Part shown: in pieces, positions 41,954 through 50,004 of the stretch
Numbering within the stretch: position 1 is the stretch's first letter
Layout of the letters: the number at the start of each line of letters is the position of its first letter
NCBI GenBank assembly: GCA_963668655.2
Contig: CAXXPQ010000004.1
Location: 1,090,122 to 1,154,121 of the forward strand
DNA from: G963668655 sp963668655
Lineage (GTDB): Bacteria > Myxococcota_A > SURF-8
Direction of reading: 5' to 3'
DNA: 64,000 nucleotides
Program-made: the position numbers and the translations under genes
The notes under the pieces: model-generated
What the model was told of the DNA's origin: nothing
Seen by the model: only the letters and a program-made list of their open reading frames with translations
Databases searched by the model: none

Positions 41954-44900
41954 ATGTCAGGGTTTCAAAGGTTGATGGGCATTCGGCCGTTTCTGGTCTT
42001 TTTGCTGGCCGCGTTCTTTCTGGCCGCCTGCGGAGAAGGAACGGAAAACATGGAACCGGCGGGCTCGGCGGAAGGCGCGCCGACCTTACTGAAGGCGACG
42101 GGAAGCGAAAATCAGGATTCGGTTTCCCCTGCAATTCCGACGCGTTCCATTGCCGACTCCTTCTCGGAAGCGAAGGCGTCCGATCCCAACTACCAATTGC
42201 TTCGCGAATGGCTGGGACAACATTCCGTCCCGGCCGCCACGCCCCGAAACCTGCACGAGCGCATCACCCTGCCGGACGGGAAGAAACTGATCCGCACCAT
42301 CATCCCCGGCAGCCCGCCCCGCGGCCTGAAACCGCCCGTTTTCAAGCCCACTCGGGCGATTGGCGTCACCTTGCCGAACGTTCCCGCCTTCAACTGGAGT
42401 TACGGCTGCGCGGCCACTTCCGGCGCCATGATGGCGGGCTATTACGACAGAAACGGCTATCCCAATGCCTATACCGGCCCGGCGAACGGCGGCGTCTGCC
42501 CGCTGGACAACAGTAGTTGGGGCACCACGGCCCAAACCTATCCGGACGGCGGCGAATGTCCGCTTTCGGCCACGCACATGGGCATCGACGGACTGGCCAC
42601 TTACGGCCACGTGGACGATTACTGGATCAGCTACAATTCCGGCGGACCGGATCCCTTTGATTCGGCCGGGCGCTCCCAGCATGCTTACGCCGACTGCACC
42701 GGCGATTTCATGAAGACCAACCAGGTAGCCTACAACGGCAACGTGGACGGTGCCACGAGCTTGTACAATTTCACCGACGGCAGCGCCCTGACGGCCGCGA
42801 TGATGGAGTTGTATTCGATCGAAGAAACCGACGGCGGCTACGGCCTGAAGCTCTTCTTCGAGTCCCGCGGCATCACCGTGGACGCCATGTACAACCAGTT
42901 GATCGCCGGCTATCCGGGCACCACGGGCGGCCAAGGCTTCACCTTCGACGATTACATGGACCAGATCGACGCCGGACGCCCGGTGCTGATCCACGTGGAC
43001 GGCCACACCATGCTGGGCACGGGTTATGTCGTTCCCGGAGACACCGTCGTCCTGCACGACACCTGGGATTATTCCCAGCACACCATGACCTGGGGCGATG
43101 GTTACGAAGGCATGGGCCATTACGGGGTCACGGTGATCGAACTGGCGGGCGTCTGCGCCTGCTCCGGGGAAAGCGACTGCTGCGACGGCTGCAACCCCAT
43201 CAACGAAGGCGGAGCCTGCGACGACGACGACATCTTCTGCAACGGCACGGGCTACTGCGGGAGCGACGGCATCTGCGGGGACATCGCCGAGCCCTGCGAG
43301 GAACCCCTGATCTGCGACGAGGAAACGCAAAGCTGCGACGTTCCCCATTATCTGGTCATCAACGAATTCGATTACGACCAGGTGGGAACCGACAGCACCG
43401 AATTCATCGAACTGAAGAACGTGAGCGACATCACCGTGAACCTGGACGGCTACATGCTGCAGCCGGTCAACGGAGCAAGCGGCGGAGCCAGCCTGCTCGG
43501 CCCGCTCCCCCTTCCCGAAGAATATCTGGCCCCGGGCGATTATTTCGTCGTATGCGGCGATCGTTTCACAACGCCCAACTGCGATCTGGACCTCTATCCC
43601 AATGATAACCTGTTCCAGAACGGCAGCCCCGACGCCATGGCCCTGGTTCTCGGCGGTCTTATCGTGGACACGCTCAGCTACGAAGGCAATACGCCGGGGT
43701 ATACGGAAGGCAGCGGGGATGCACTGTACGACACGAACGACATCGACAATCTGAGTCTCTCGCGCTATCCGGACGGAAGCGACACGGACAACAACAACGA
43801 AGACTTCAGCCTGCGTTGCATTACGCCCGGAGAGGCGAACAGCGGAATCGTCTATGCCGTGGACGACAACTGCGACGGCGTGGACGACGACTGCAACGGC
43901 ACCGCCGACGACGGCTACGTGGCCAGCGAAACCGCCTGCGGCGTGGGAGCCTGCGCCGCCACCGGCGCGCTGACCTGCGTGGACGGAAATGAAGTCGATT
44001 CCTGCACGCCCGGCGAACCCACCGGCGACGACACCGACTGCGACGGCGTGGACGACGACTGCAACGGCACCGCCGACGACGGCTACGTGGCCAGCGAAAC
44101 CGCCTGCGGCGTGGGAGCCTGCGCCGCCACCGGCGCGCTGACCTGCGTGGACGGAAATGAAGTCGATTCCTGCACGCCCGGCGAACCCACCGGCGACGAC
44201 ACCGACTGCGACGGCGTGGACGATAACTGCGACGGAACCGCCGACGACGGCTACGTGGCCAGCGAAACCGCCTGCGGCGTGGGAGCCTGCGCCGCCACCG
44301 GCACGCTGACCTGCGTGGACGGAAATGAAGTCGATTCCTGCACGCCCGGCGAACCCACCGGCGACGACACCGACTGCGACGGCGTGGACGACGACTGCAA
44401 CGGCACCGCCGACGACGGCTACGTGGCCAGCGAAACCGCCTGCGGCGTGGGAGCCTGCGCCGCCACCGGCGCGCTGACCTGCGTGGACGGAAATGAAGTC
44501 GATTCCTGCACGCCCGGCGAACCCACCGGCGACGACACGGACTGCGACGGCGTGGATGACGACTGCAACGGAATCGCCGACGACGGCTACGTGCCCACCG
44601 AAACCGCCTGCGGCGTGGGGGCCTGCGCCGCCACCGGCGCGCTGACCTGCGAAAACGGCGACGAGGTGGATTCCTGCACGCCCGGCGAACCCACCGGCGA
44701 CGACACCGACTGCGACGGCGTGGACGATAACTGCGACGGAACCGCCGACGACGGCTACGTGGCCAGCGAAACCGCCTGCGGCGTGGGAGCCTGCGCCGCC
44801 ACCGGCACGCTGACCTGCGTGGACGGAAATGAAGTCGATTCCTGCACGCCCGGCGAACCCACCGGCGACGACACCGACTGCGACGGCGTGGACGACGACT

Positions 44901-47731
44901 GCAACGGCACCGCCGACGACGGCTACGTGGCCAGCGAAACCGCCTGCGGCGTGGGAGCCTGCGCCGCCACCGGCGCGCTGACCTGCGTGGACGGAAATGA
45001 AGTCGATTCCTGCACGCCCGGCGAACCCACCGGCGACGACACCGACTGCGACGGCGTGGACGACGACTGCAACGGCACCGCCGACGACGGCTACGTGGCC
45101 AGCGAAACCGCCTGCGGCGTGGGAGCCTGCGCCGCCACCGGCGCGCTGACCTGCGTGGACGGAAATGAAGTCGATTCCTGCACGCCCGGCGAACCCACCG
45201 GCGACGACACCGACTGCGACGGCGTGGACGATAACTGCGACGGAACCGCCGACGACGGCTACGTGGCCAGCGAAACCGCCTGCGGCGTGGGAGCCTGCGC
45301 CGCCACCGGCACGCTGACCTGCGTGGACGGAAATGAAGTCGATTCCTGCACGCCCGGCGAACCCACCGGCGACGACACCGACTGCGACGGCGTGGACGAC
45401 GACTGCAACGGCACCGCCGACGACGGCTACGTGGCCAGCGAAACCGCCTGCGGCGTGGGAGCCTGCGCCGCCACCGGCGCGCTGACCTGCGTGGACGGAA
45501 ATGAAGTCGATTCCTGCACGCCCGGCGAACCCACCGGCGACGACACGGACTGCGACGGCGTGGACGACGACTGCAACGGAATCGCCGACGACGGATACGT
45601 GGCCAGCGAAACCGCCTGCGGCGTGGGAGCCTGCGCCGCCACCGGCGCGCTGACCTGCGAAAACGGCGACGAGGTGGATTCCTGCACGCCCGGCGAACCC
45701 ACCGGCGACGACACCGACTGCGATGGCGTGGACGACGACTGCAACGGAACCGCCGACGACGGCTACGTGGCCAGCGAAACCGCCTGCGGCGTGGGAGCCT
45801 GCGCCGCCACCGGCGCGCTGACCTGCGTGGACGGAAATGAAGTCGATTCCTGCACGCCCGGCGAACCCACCGGCGACGACACGGACTGCGACGGCGTGGA
45901 TGACGACTGCAACGGAATCGCCGACGACGGCTACGTGCCCACCGAAACCGCCTGCGGCGTGGGGGCCTGCGCCGCCACCGGCGCGCTGACCTGCGAAAAC
46001 GGCGACGAGGTGGATTCCTGCACGCCCGGCGAACCCACCGGCGACGACACGGACTGCGACGGCGTGGACGACGACTGCAACGGAATCGCCGACGACGGAT
46101 ACGTGGCCAACGAAACCGCCTGCGGCGTGGGAGCCTGCGCCGCCACCGGCGCGCTCTCCTGCGAAAACGGCGACGAGGTGGATTCCTGCACGCCCGGCGA
46201 ACCCACCGGCGACGACACGGACTGCGACGGCGTGGACGATAACTGCGACGGAACCGCCGACGACGGATACGTGGCCAGCGAAACCGCCTGCGGCGTGGGA
46301 GCCTGCGCCGCCACCGGCGCGCTGACCTGCGTGGACGGAAATGAAGTCGATTCCTGCACGCCCGGCGACAGCGAACCGGAATCCTGCAACGGCATCGACG
46401 ACGACTGCGACGAAGGCATCGACGAAGACGACAACCTCTGCGACGACCTGCGGGAATGCACGGAGGATACCTGCCTGGGCGCGAACGGCTGTGAATTCGT
46501 GGGCCTGCCGGACTGGGATACCTGTCCGGAAACCGGGGAGGGTTACGGCTGCTTCGCCGGCGAATGCGAGCCGCTTCACCTGAACGACACCTGCGATACG
46601 GCTCTGGAACTCACGCTCGGCCAGGCGCACATCGGTTCTCTTTTCGGAGCGCATGCCTATCAGACGGTTCCGGAATCCTGCGCGGGCGCGGGCCGGGACA
46701 TCGGCGCCCCCGACATCTTCCACATCGTGTACGTCAACGACCACACCGATTACCGCGTTCGCTTCACGCCGGATGCCGGACAGACCCTCGGTATCGCCTT
46801 CTGGAGCAACTGCACCGATTTCGGCGGCCAGTGCGTCCAATATATCGAGACCGACGACAGCGGCCTGGACACCACCACGGGAATTTTGCCCACGGGAGCC
46901 ACCTTCGTCATCATCCAGGTGCTTTGGCTGGAAACACCAGTCCGCGCCGAAGGCGGATTTGAGTTGCTGATAGAGGAAACGGGAGTTGTGGACGGTGACG
47001 ACACGCCCGACGGCGATGACATCGTGGATGGCGATGACACGCCCGATGGCGATGACATCGTGGATGGCGATGACATCGTGGATGGCGACGACATCGTGGA
47101 CGGGGACAACATCGTGGACGGCGACGACACGCCCGACGGCGACGACACGCCCGATGGCGACGACACACCCGATGGCGATGATACCCCGGACGGCGACGAC
47201 ACGCCCGATGGCGACGACACACCCGATGGCGACGACACGCCCGACGGCGACGATACGCCCGACGGCGACGACACGCCCGACGGCGACGACACGCCCGATG
47301 GCGACGACACACCCGATGGCGACGACATGCCCGACGGCGACGACACGCCCGATGGCGACGATACCCCGGATGGCGACGACACGCCCGACGGCGACGATAC
47401 CCCGGATGGCGACGACACGCCCGATGGCGACGATACCCCGGATGGCGATGACACGCCCGATGGCGACGATACCCCGGATGGCGACGACACCCCGGATGGC
47501 GATGAAGACGTGATCGACGGCGATGATATGCCGGATGGCGATGAGGACATGATCGATGGTGACTGGATCTGGCCCACGGACGGAGACGATGCGGCCGACG
47601 GCGACGACGGCGGATCGGGCGGCGGCGGCTGCCGGACATCCTCCGGTCCTGCCGGCTGGCTGATGCTGCTCCTGGGCGTCTTCCTCTGGCGGCGACGCGA
47701 ATCCCTTCAAACGGCTGGAAAGCGCCGGTAG
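41954..47731 (+). CDS. Surface lipoprotein with C39-like peptidase, MopE-type repeats, DGD tract and MYXO-CTERM-like anchor
   Basis: A 1,925-residue protein. In order: signal peptide with lipobox LAAC; a C39-like papain-fold peptidase domain with Cys152 (YGCAATSGAMMAG) and His351 (GHTMLGTGY) followed by VLHDTWD; a Cys-rich segment (43150-43340); a lamin-tail-like domain (INEFDYDQVGTDSTEFIEL); fifteen 56-residue MopE-like Asp/Cys repeats; a C-terminal beta domain; a long Asp-Gly-Asp-Asp-Thr-Pro tract; and a Cys-transmembrane-Arg tail (GGGGC then WLMLLLGVFLW then RRRES) matching the MYXO-CTERM sorting pattern. The start has AAGGAG 5 bases upstream. The repeats resemble copper/calcium-binding MopE motifs. 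Probably a surface-displayed peptidase; substrate unknown. Confidence 0.85.
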   Translation: MSGFQRLMGIRPFLVFLLAAFFLAACGEGTENMEPAGSAEGAPTLLKATGSENQDSVSPAIPTRSIADSFSEAKASDPNYQLLREWLGQHSVPAATPRNLHERITLPDGKKLIRTIIPGSPPRGLKPPVFKPTRAIGVTLPNVPAFNWSYGCAATSGAMMAGYYDRNGYPNAYTGPANGGVCPLDNSSWGTTAQTYPDGGECPLSATHMGIDGLATYGHVDDYWISYNSGGPDPFDSAGRSQHAYADCTGDFMKTNQVAYNGNVDGATSLYNFTDGSALTAAMMELYSIEETDGGYGLKLFFESRGITVDAMYNQLIAGYPGTTGGQGFTFDDYMDQIDAGRPVLIHVDGHTMLGTGYVVPGDTVVLHDTWDYSQHTMTWGDGYEGMGHYGVTVIELAGVCACSGESDCCDGCNPINEGGACDDDDIFCNGTGYCGSDGICGDIAEPCEEPLICDEETQSCDVPHYLVINEFDYDQVGTDSTEFIELKNVSDITVNLDGYMLQPVNGASGGASLLGPLPLPEEYLAPGDYFVVCGDRFTTPNCDLDLYPNDNLFQNGSPDAMALVLGGLIVDTLSYEGNTPGYTEGSGDALYDTNDIDNLSLSRYPDGSDTDNNNEDFSLRCITPGEANSGIVYAVDDNCDGVDDDCNGTADDGYVASETACGVGACAATGALTCVDGNEVDSCTPGEPTGDDTDCDGVDDDCNGTADDGYVASETACGVGACAATGALTCVDGNEVDSCTPGEPTGDDTDCDGVDDNCDGTADDGYVASETACGVGACAATGTLTCVDGNEVDSCTPGEPTGDDTDCDGVDDDCNGTADDGYVASETACGVGACAATGALTCVDGNEVDSCTPGEPTGDDTDCDGVDDDCNGIADDGYVPTETACGVGACAATGALTCENGDEVDSCTPGEPTGDDTDCDGVDDNCDGTADDGYVASETACGVGACAATGTLTCVDGNEVDSCTPGEPTGDDTDCDGVDDDCNGTADDGYVASETACGVGACAATGALTCVDGNEVDSCTPGEPTGDDTDCDGVDDDCNGTADDGYVASETACGVGACAATGALTCVDGNEVDSCTPGEPTGDDTDCDGVDDNCDGTADDGYVASETACGVGACAATGTLTCVDGNEVDSCTPGEPTGDDTDCDGVDDDCNGTADDGYVASETACGVGACAATGALTCVDGNEVDSCTPGEPTGDDTDCDGVDDDCNGIADDGYVASETACGVGACAATGALTCENGDEVDSCTPGEPTGDDTDCDGVDDDCNGTADDGYVASETACGVGACAATGALTCVDGNEVDSCTPGEPTGDDTDCDGVDDDCNGIADDGYVPTETACGVGACAATGALTCENGDEVDSCTPGEPTGDDTDCDGVDDDCNGIADDGYVANETACGVGACAATGALSCENGDEVDSCTPGEPTGDDTDCDGVDDNCDGTADDGYVASETACGVGACAATGALTCVDGNEVDSCTPGDSEPESCNGIDDDCDEGIDEDDNLCDDLRECTEDTCLGANGCEFVGLPDWDTCPETGEGYGCFAGECEPLHLNDTCDTALELTLGQAHIGSLFGAHAYQTVPESCAGAGRDIGAPDIFHIVYVNDHTDYRVRFTPDAGQTLGIAFWSNCTDFGGQCVQYIETDDSGLDTTTGILPTGATFVIIQVLWLETPVRAEGGFELLIEETGVVDGDDTPDGDDIVDGDDTPDGDDIVDGDDIVDGDDIVDGDNIVDGDDTPDGDDTPDGDDTPDGDDTPDGDDTPDGDDTPDGDDTPDGDDTPDGDDTPDGDDTPDGDDTPDGDDMPDGDDTPDGDDTPDGDDTPDGDDTPDGDDTPDGDDTPDGDDTPDGDDTPDGDDTPDGDEDVIDGDDMPDGDEDMIDGDWIWPTDGDDAADGDDGGSGGGGCRTSSGPAGWLMLLLGVFLWRRRESLQTAGKRR
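43871..46370 (+). repeat. Fifteen tandem 168-bp coding repeats (MopE-like)
   Basis: Unit starts recur every 168 bp from 43871 to 46223 (14 intervals), each coding 56 residues with TDCDGVDDDCNG, a CGVGACAATG turn and a VDSCTPGEPTG end. Units differ by a few residues (CNGT, CNGI, CDGT; TALTC/TLTC; VASE/VPTE/VANE). Units 1-4 and 7-10 share the same variant order, indicating a higher-order duplication of about 1 kb. Confidence 0.95.
46991..47563 (+). repeat. 18-bp coding minisatellite (DGDDTP tract)
   Basis: About thirty copies of an 18-bp unit encoding D-G-D-D-T-P, with a first part reading D-G-D-D-I-V and a degenerate end. Both GAC/GAT and ACG/ACC/ACA variants occur, so copies have diverged. 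It forms the acidic stalk between the globular part and the C-terminal membrane anchor. Confidence 0.95.
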
Positions 47732-47753
47732 ATACGGAGACACATCCATGACC

Positions 47754-47793
47754 AACGGGTCGCCCTTCCGCAAGGGGCGGCCCGTTTTTTCTT
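47754..47793 (+). terminator. Rho-independent terminator after the repeat lipoprotein
   Basis: A 12-bp stem (47754-47765 with 47775-47786, one G-T pair) followed by TTTTCTT. Confidence 0.85.
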
Positions 47794-47867
47794 GACGCAC
47801 GAATCCCGCCGGACAAAAGTAGGAAAGATCGTTTTCGGTTTACGAATACCGTCGTGGAGGATGTTTC

Positions 47868-48254
47868 TTGGAAGGCTGGCTCTACATCGCATTCGCCGGA
47901 GCGCTCGGTTCGCTGGGACGCTATGGCGTCGGGCTGCTCAGTCACCGGCTGTGGGGAAGCGGATTTCCGCTCGGAACGCTCATCGTGAACGTCAGCGGCT
48001 GCTTTCTCATCGGCTTCATCTCTCAGACCGGCCTTGGGGGAGATCTTCTTTCCAAGCCTCTGCGCCAGGCGCTGACCGTCGGTTTCCTGGGCGGCTTCAC
48101 CACGTTCTCCTCCTTCGGAAACGAAACGGTGCGTTCCATGGAAAGGGGAGACTGGACCGTGGCCTTTCTCAATGTCGCGGCCAATCTGGTTTTCGGATTG
48201 CTGGCGGCCTGGATCGGCCTGGCGCTGGGCCGGGCCACGGTGGGTCAAACCTGA
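47868..48254 (+). CDS. crcB: CrcB/Fluc fluoride channel
   Basis: A 128-residue membrane protein with four hydrophobic segments. Family motifs: GSLGRYGVGLLSHR near the N-terminus, GTLIVNVSGCFLIGF, and TVGFLGGFTTFSSFG. It exports fluoride as a dimeric channel. The start is TTG at 47868, 7 bases after GGAGG; an ATG a few bases earlier is in another frame. I looked for a fluoride riboswitch upstream and did not find its consensus. The gene stands alone. Confidence 0.95.
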   Translation: MEGWLYIAFAGALGSLGRYGVGLLSHRLWGSGFPLGTLIVNVSGCFLIGFISQTGLGGDLLSKPLRQALTVGFLGGFTTFSSFGNETVRSMERGDWTVAFLNVAANLVFGLLAAWIGLALGRATVGQT

Positions 48255-48298
48255 CTTTCCTCCCTGAATCGCGAACCCGTTCCGCCTCCCGTTGAAAG

Positions 48299-48328
48299 TT
48301 GTCAATCCCGGCCGGATCGTGGTACAGT
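48299..48328 (+). promoter_or_regulatory. Candidate promoter of the pseudokinase/transporter-like set
   Basis: TTGTCA (48299-48304), 18-bp spacer, TACAGT (48323-48328), 34 bases before the first start codon. Confidence 0.45.
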
Positions 48329-48362
48329 CGGCCCATCGGCCCTCTTTGCCCCGGGAGTTGTC

Positions 48363-49406
48363 ATGGACGAAAACACGATCAATGCCGTTGCGGAACTGAT
48401 CCAGCAGCACGCCAAAGTCGAGAACGTGGATACTTCCGAAATCCGCACCATCCCCCTCGAACCCCATTACACCACTTACGAGATGGACGGCTACTGGATC
48501 AAATGCCTGAACCCGGAACCGAAGAACCGGGACTGGACGCCCCTTCACCGGGAGCAGTACGCCCTGAACGCCATCCACAAGTTCAACCGCAGCACCGTGG
48601 ATTACAAGCTGCACATCCCCGCTCCGGCGGCTCTTCACGTAGAAAGCTCCGACGATATCCTGGGCCACCCCTTCCTGCTCTTGAAAGGAGTGAAAGGCAA
48701 GTCCCTGCTGTCCTATTTCCAGGACGGAGATAAAATCCCCGCGAATCTGATCCAGGATGCCGGTCGCCTGCTCGGAGTGGCCACGGCCCGCCTGCACGCC
48801 ATTCAGATTCAAGGCGCGGGACTCATCAACGCCATGCTCGCCGGAGTGCACCCCGGCCCCTGGCCGCAATATTTCGCGTTGCTGATCGAGACCCAATGGA
48901 AACGCCTTAAGGGCTCCGGCGTGCTTCCGGATGCGATGCTCGATCGCTTCTCCCAGCTTACAAACGCGGCAAAACCCACGCTCATAGGCGAAACCGTGGG
49001 GCTGGTCCACAACAACCTGCATTTCTCGAACGTTTTCGTGGATGAAACCGAGGAAAAGAAAAAACTGTCCGGGCTGGTCAACCTGACCCAGGTCGGAGCC
49101 GGCTCCCCCATGGTGGACATCGTGGCTTTCTCCGTGCATTGCGCCGACAAAGAGCTTTTCAACGCCTTCTACGAAGGCTACACCAGCATCCGATCCACGC
49201 CTCCGAAATACGAAATCAAGCGTCCCCTTTATACGCTGGTCTTCGCCATGCAGGTGGCTTGGATGTTTCACATGCGCAAGGACGAAAACAACAAGGGATA
49301 CTATCTCCGGCGCGCCTTCGAGGCGGCGGCCGAAATGGATTCCGGTCTGAAAAGCGAAATCGGAAAGTACGCCGCTTATGACGCGCCCCGTTTCACCCGA
49401 TCCTGA
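48363..49406 (+). CDS. APH-fold phosphotransferase homologue lacking catalytic Asp residues (pseudokinase)
   Basis: A 347-residue protein with the fold markers of aminoglycoside/choline phosphotransferases: an N-lobe region (YTTYEMDGYWIKCLNP), a linker LLLKGVKGKSL and C-lobe helices. The Brenner motif HGDxxxxN of active enzymes reads H216-N-N-L-H-F-S-N223, with the catalytic Asp replaced by Asn218. The second metal Asp (usually I-D-W/F) is Asn240 in GLVNLTQVG. A late Asp (SPMVDIVAF) is kept. Normal phosphotransfer is unlikely. It is the first gene of a tight set: its 3' end overlaps the S-like gene by 29 bp. It may bind a substrate or nucleotide and regulate the transporter-like proteins. Confidence 0.75.
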   Translation: MDENTINAVAELIQQHAKVENVDTSEIRTIPLEPHYTTYEMDGYWIKCLNPEPKNRDWTPLHREQYALNAIHKFNRSTVDYKLHIPAPAALHVESSDDILGHPFLLLKGVKGKSLLSYFQDGDKIPANLIQDAGRLLGVATARLHAIQIQGAGLINAMLAGVHPGPWPQYFALLIETQWKRLKGSGVLPDAMLDRFSQLTNAAKPTLIGETVGLVHNNLHFSNVFVDETEEKKKLSGLVNLTQVGAGSPMVDIVAFSVHCADKELFNAFYEGYTSIRSTPPKYEIKRPLYTLVFAMQVAWMFHMRKDENNKGYYLRRAFEAAAEMDSGLKSEIGKYAAYDAPRFTRS

Positions 49407-50004
49407 AACCGGCCTTCCCTCCATCTCCCCGGCCTGGGTGCGCGCCACGGTTTTCGGCGCGCTGTGGGGCGGGCTGGAAGTCACTCTGGGAGCCTTTCTG
49501 CACGCCTTGCGGCTGCCGCTATCCGGCGTCTGGATGGCGGCGGCCGGAATCATGATCCTCGTCAGCGGGCTGGCGGTCTTTCCCGCACGCGGCTTTCTTC
49601 TGCGTGCCGGCGTGGTCTGCATGCTGTTGAAACTGGTATCCCCCGGCCCGGCGTTATTGGTGCCCATGGCCTGCATTCTCCAGGAGGCCCTGGTGCTGGA
49701 ACTGGTGGCCGGAGGCGCGCGGCCCTCCGCCTGGCGTTCGGCCCTGGGCGGCGGAGTGACCACGCTGTCCACACTGCTGCAATACATCGCCGCCGCCTGG
49801 ATGATCTACGGTTGGGACATCATCCGCATCTATTACGAGGTCGGCCGAAAAATCCTGAAATGGGTAAACGCGCCGGAGGACTGGCTCTGGTGGGCCATCG
49901 CGGCGGGAATCGTGCTGATTTTCCTCATCGGACTGGCCGCCGGGGCTTTGGGTTTCCGCCTGGGAGTCCGGGTGCGCAGGCTTCGCGAGGCCCGCCATGC
50001 CTGA
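49378..50004 (+). CDS. Small membrane protein resembling an ECF-transporter S component
   Basis: A 208-residue protein with about five hydrophobic segments (starting near residues 20, 50, 75, 122 and 165) and a basic C-terminal end. The first segment has FGALWGGLEVTLGAFLHAL, a small-residue Gly/Ala-rich helix like those by which S components contact the T component. Size, helix count and neighbour (an EcfT-like protein starting 8 bp before its stop) all fit an S component, but I cannot name a substrate, and the assignment rests on context more than on sequence. It overlaps the upstream pseudokinase gene by 29 bp. Confidence 0.6.
   Translation: MTRPVSPDPETGLPSISPAWVRATVFGALWGGLEVTLGAFLHALRLPLSGVWMAAAGIMILVSGLAVFPARGFLLRAGVVCMLLKLVSPGPALLVPMACILQEALVLELVAGGARPSAWRSALGGGVTTLSTLLQYIAAAWMIYGWDIIRIYYEVGRKILKWVNAPEDWLWWAIAAGIVLIFLIGLAAGALGFRLGVRVRRLREARHA

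Noticed and set aside
43871..46370. CRISPR array
   Set aside because: The 168-bp units are head-to-tail coding repeats with no spacers and no cas genes nearby.
42086..47800. Very long open frame on the minus strand opposite the repeat lipoprotein
   Set aside because: It is the antisense of the low-complexity repeats; codon pattern and lack of start or domain signals show it is a shadow.
47794..47867. Fluoride riboswitch before crcB
   Set aside because: The short leader lacks the crcB-motif consensus and pairing.
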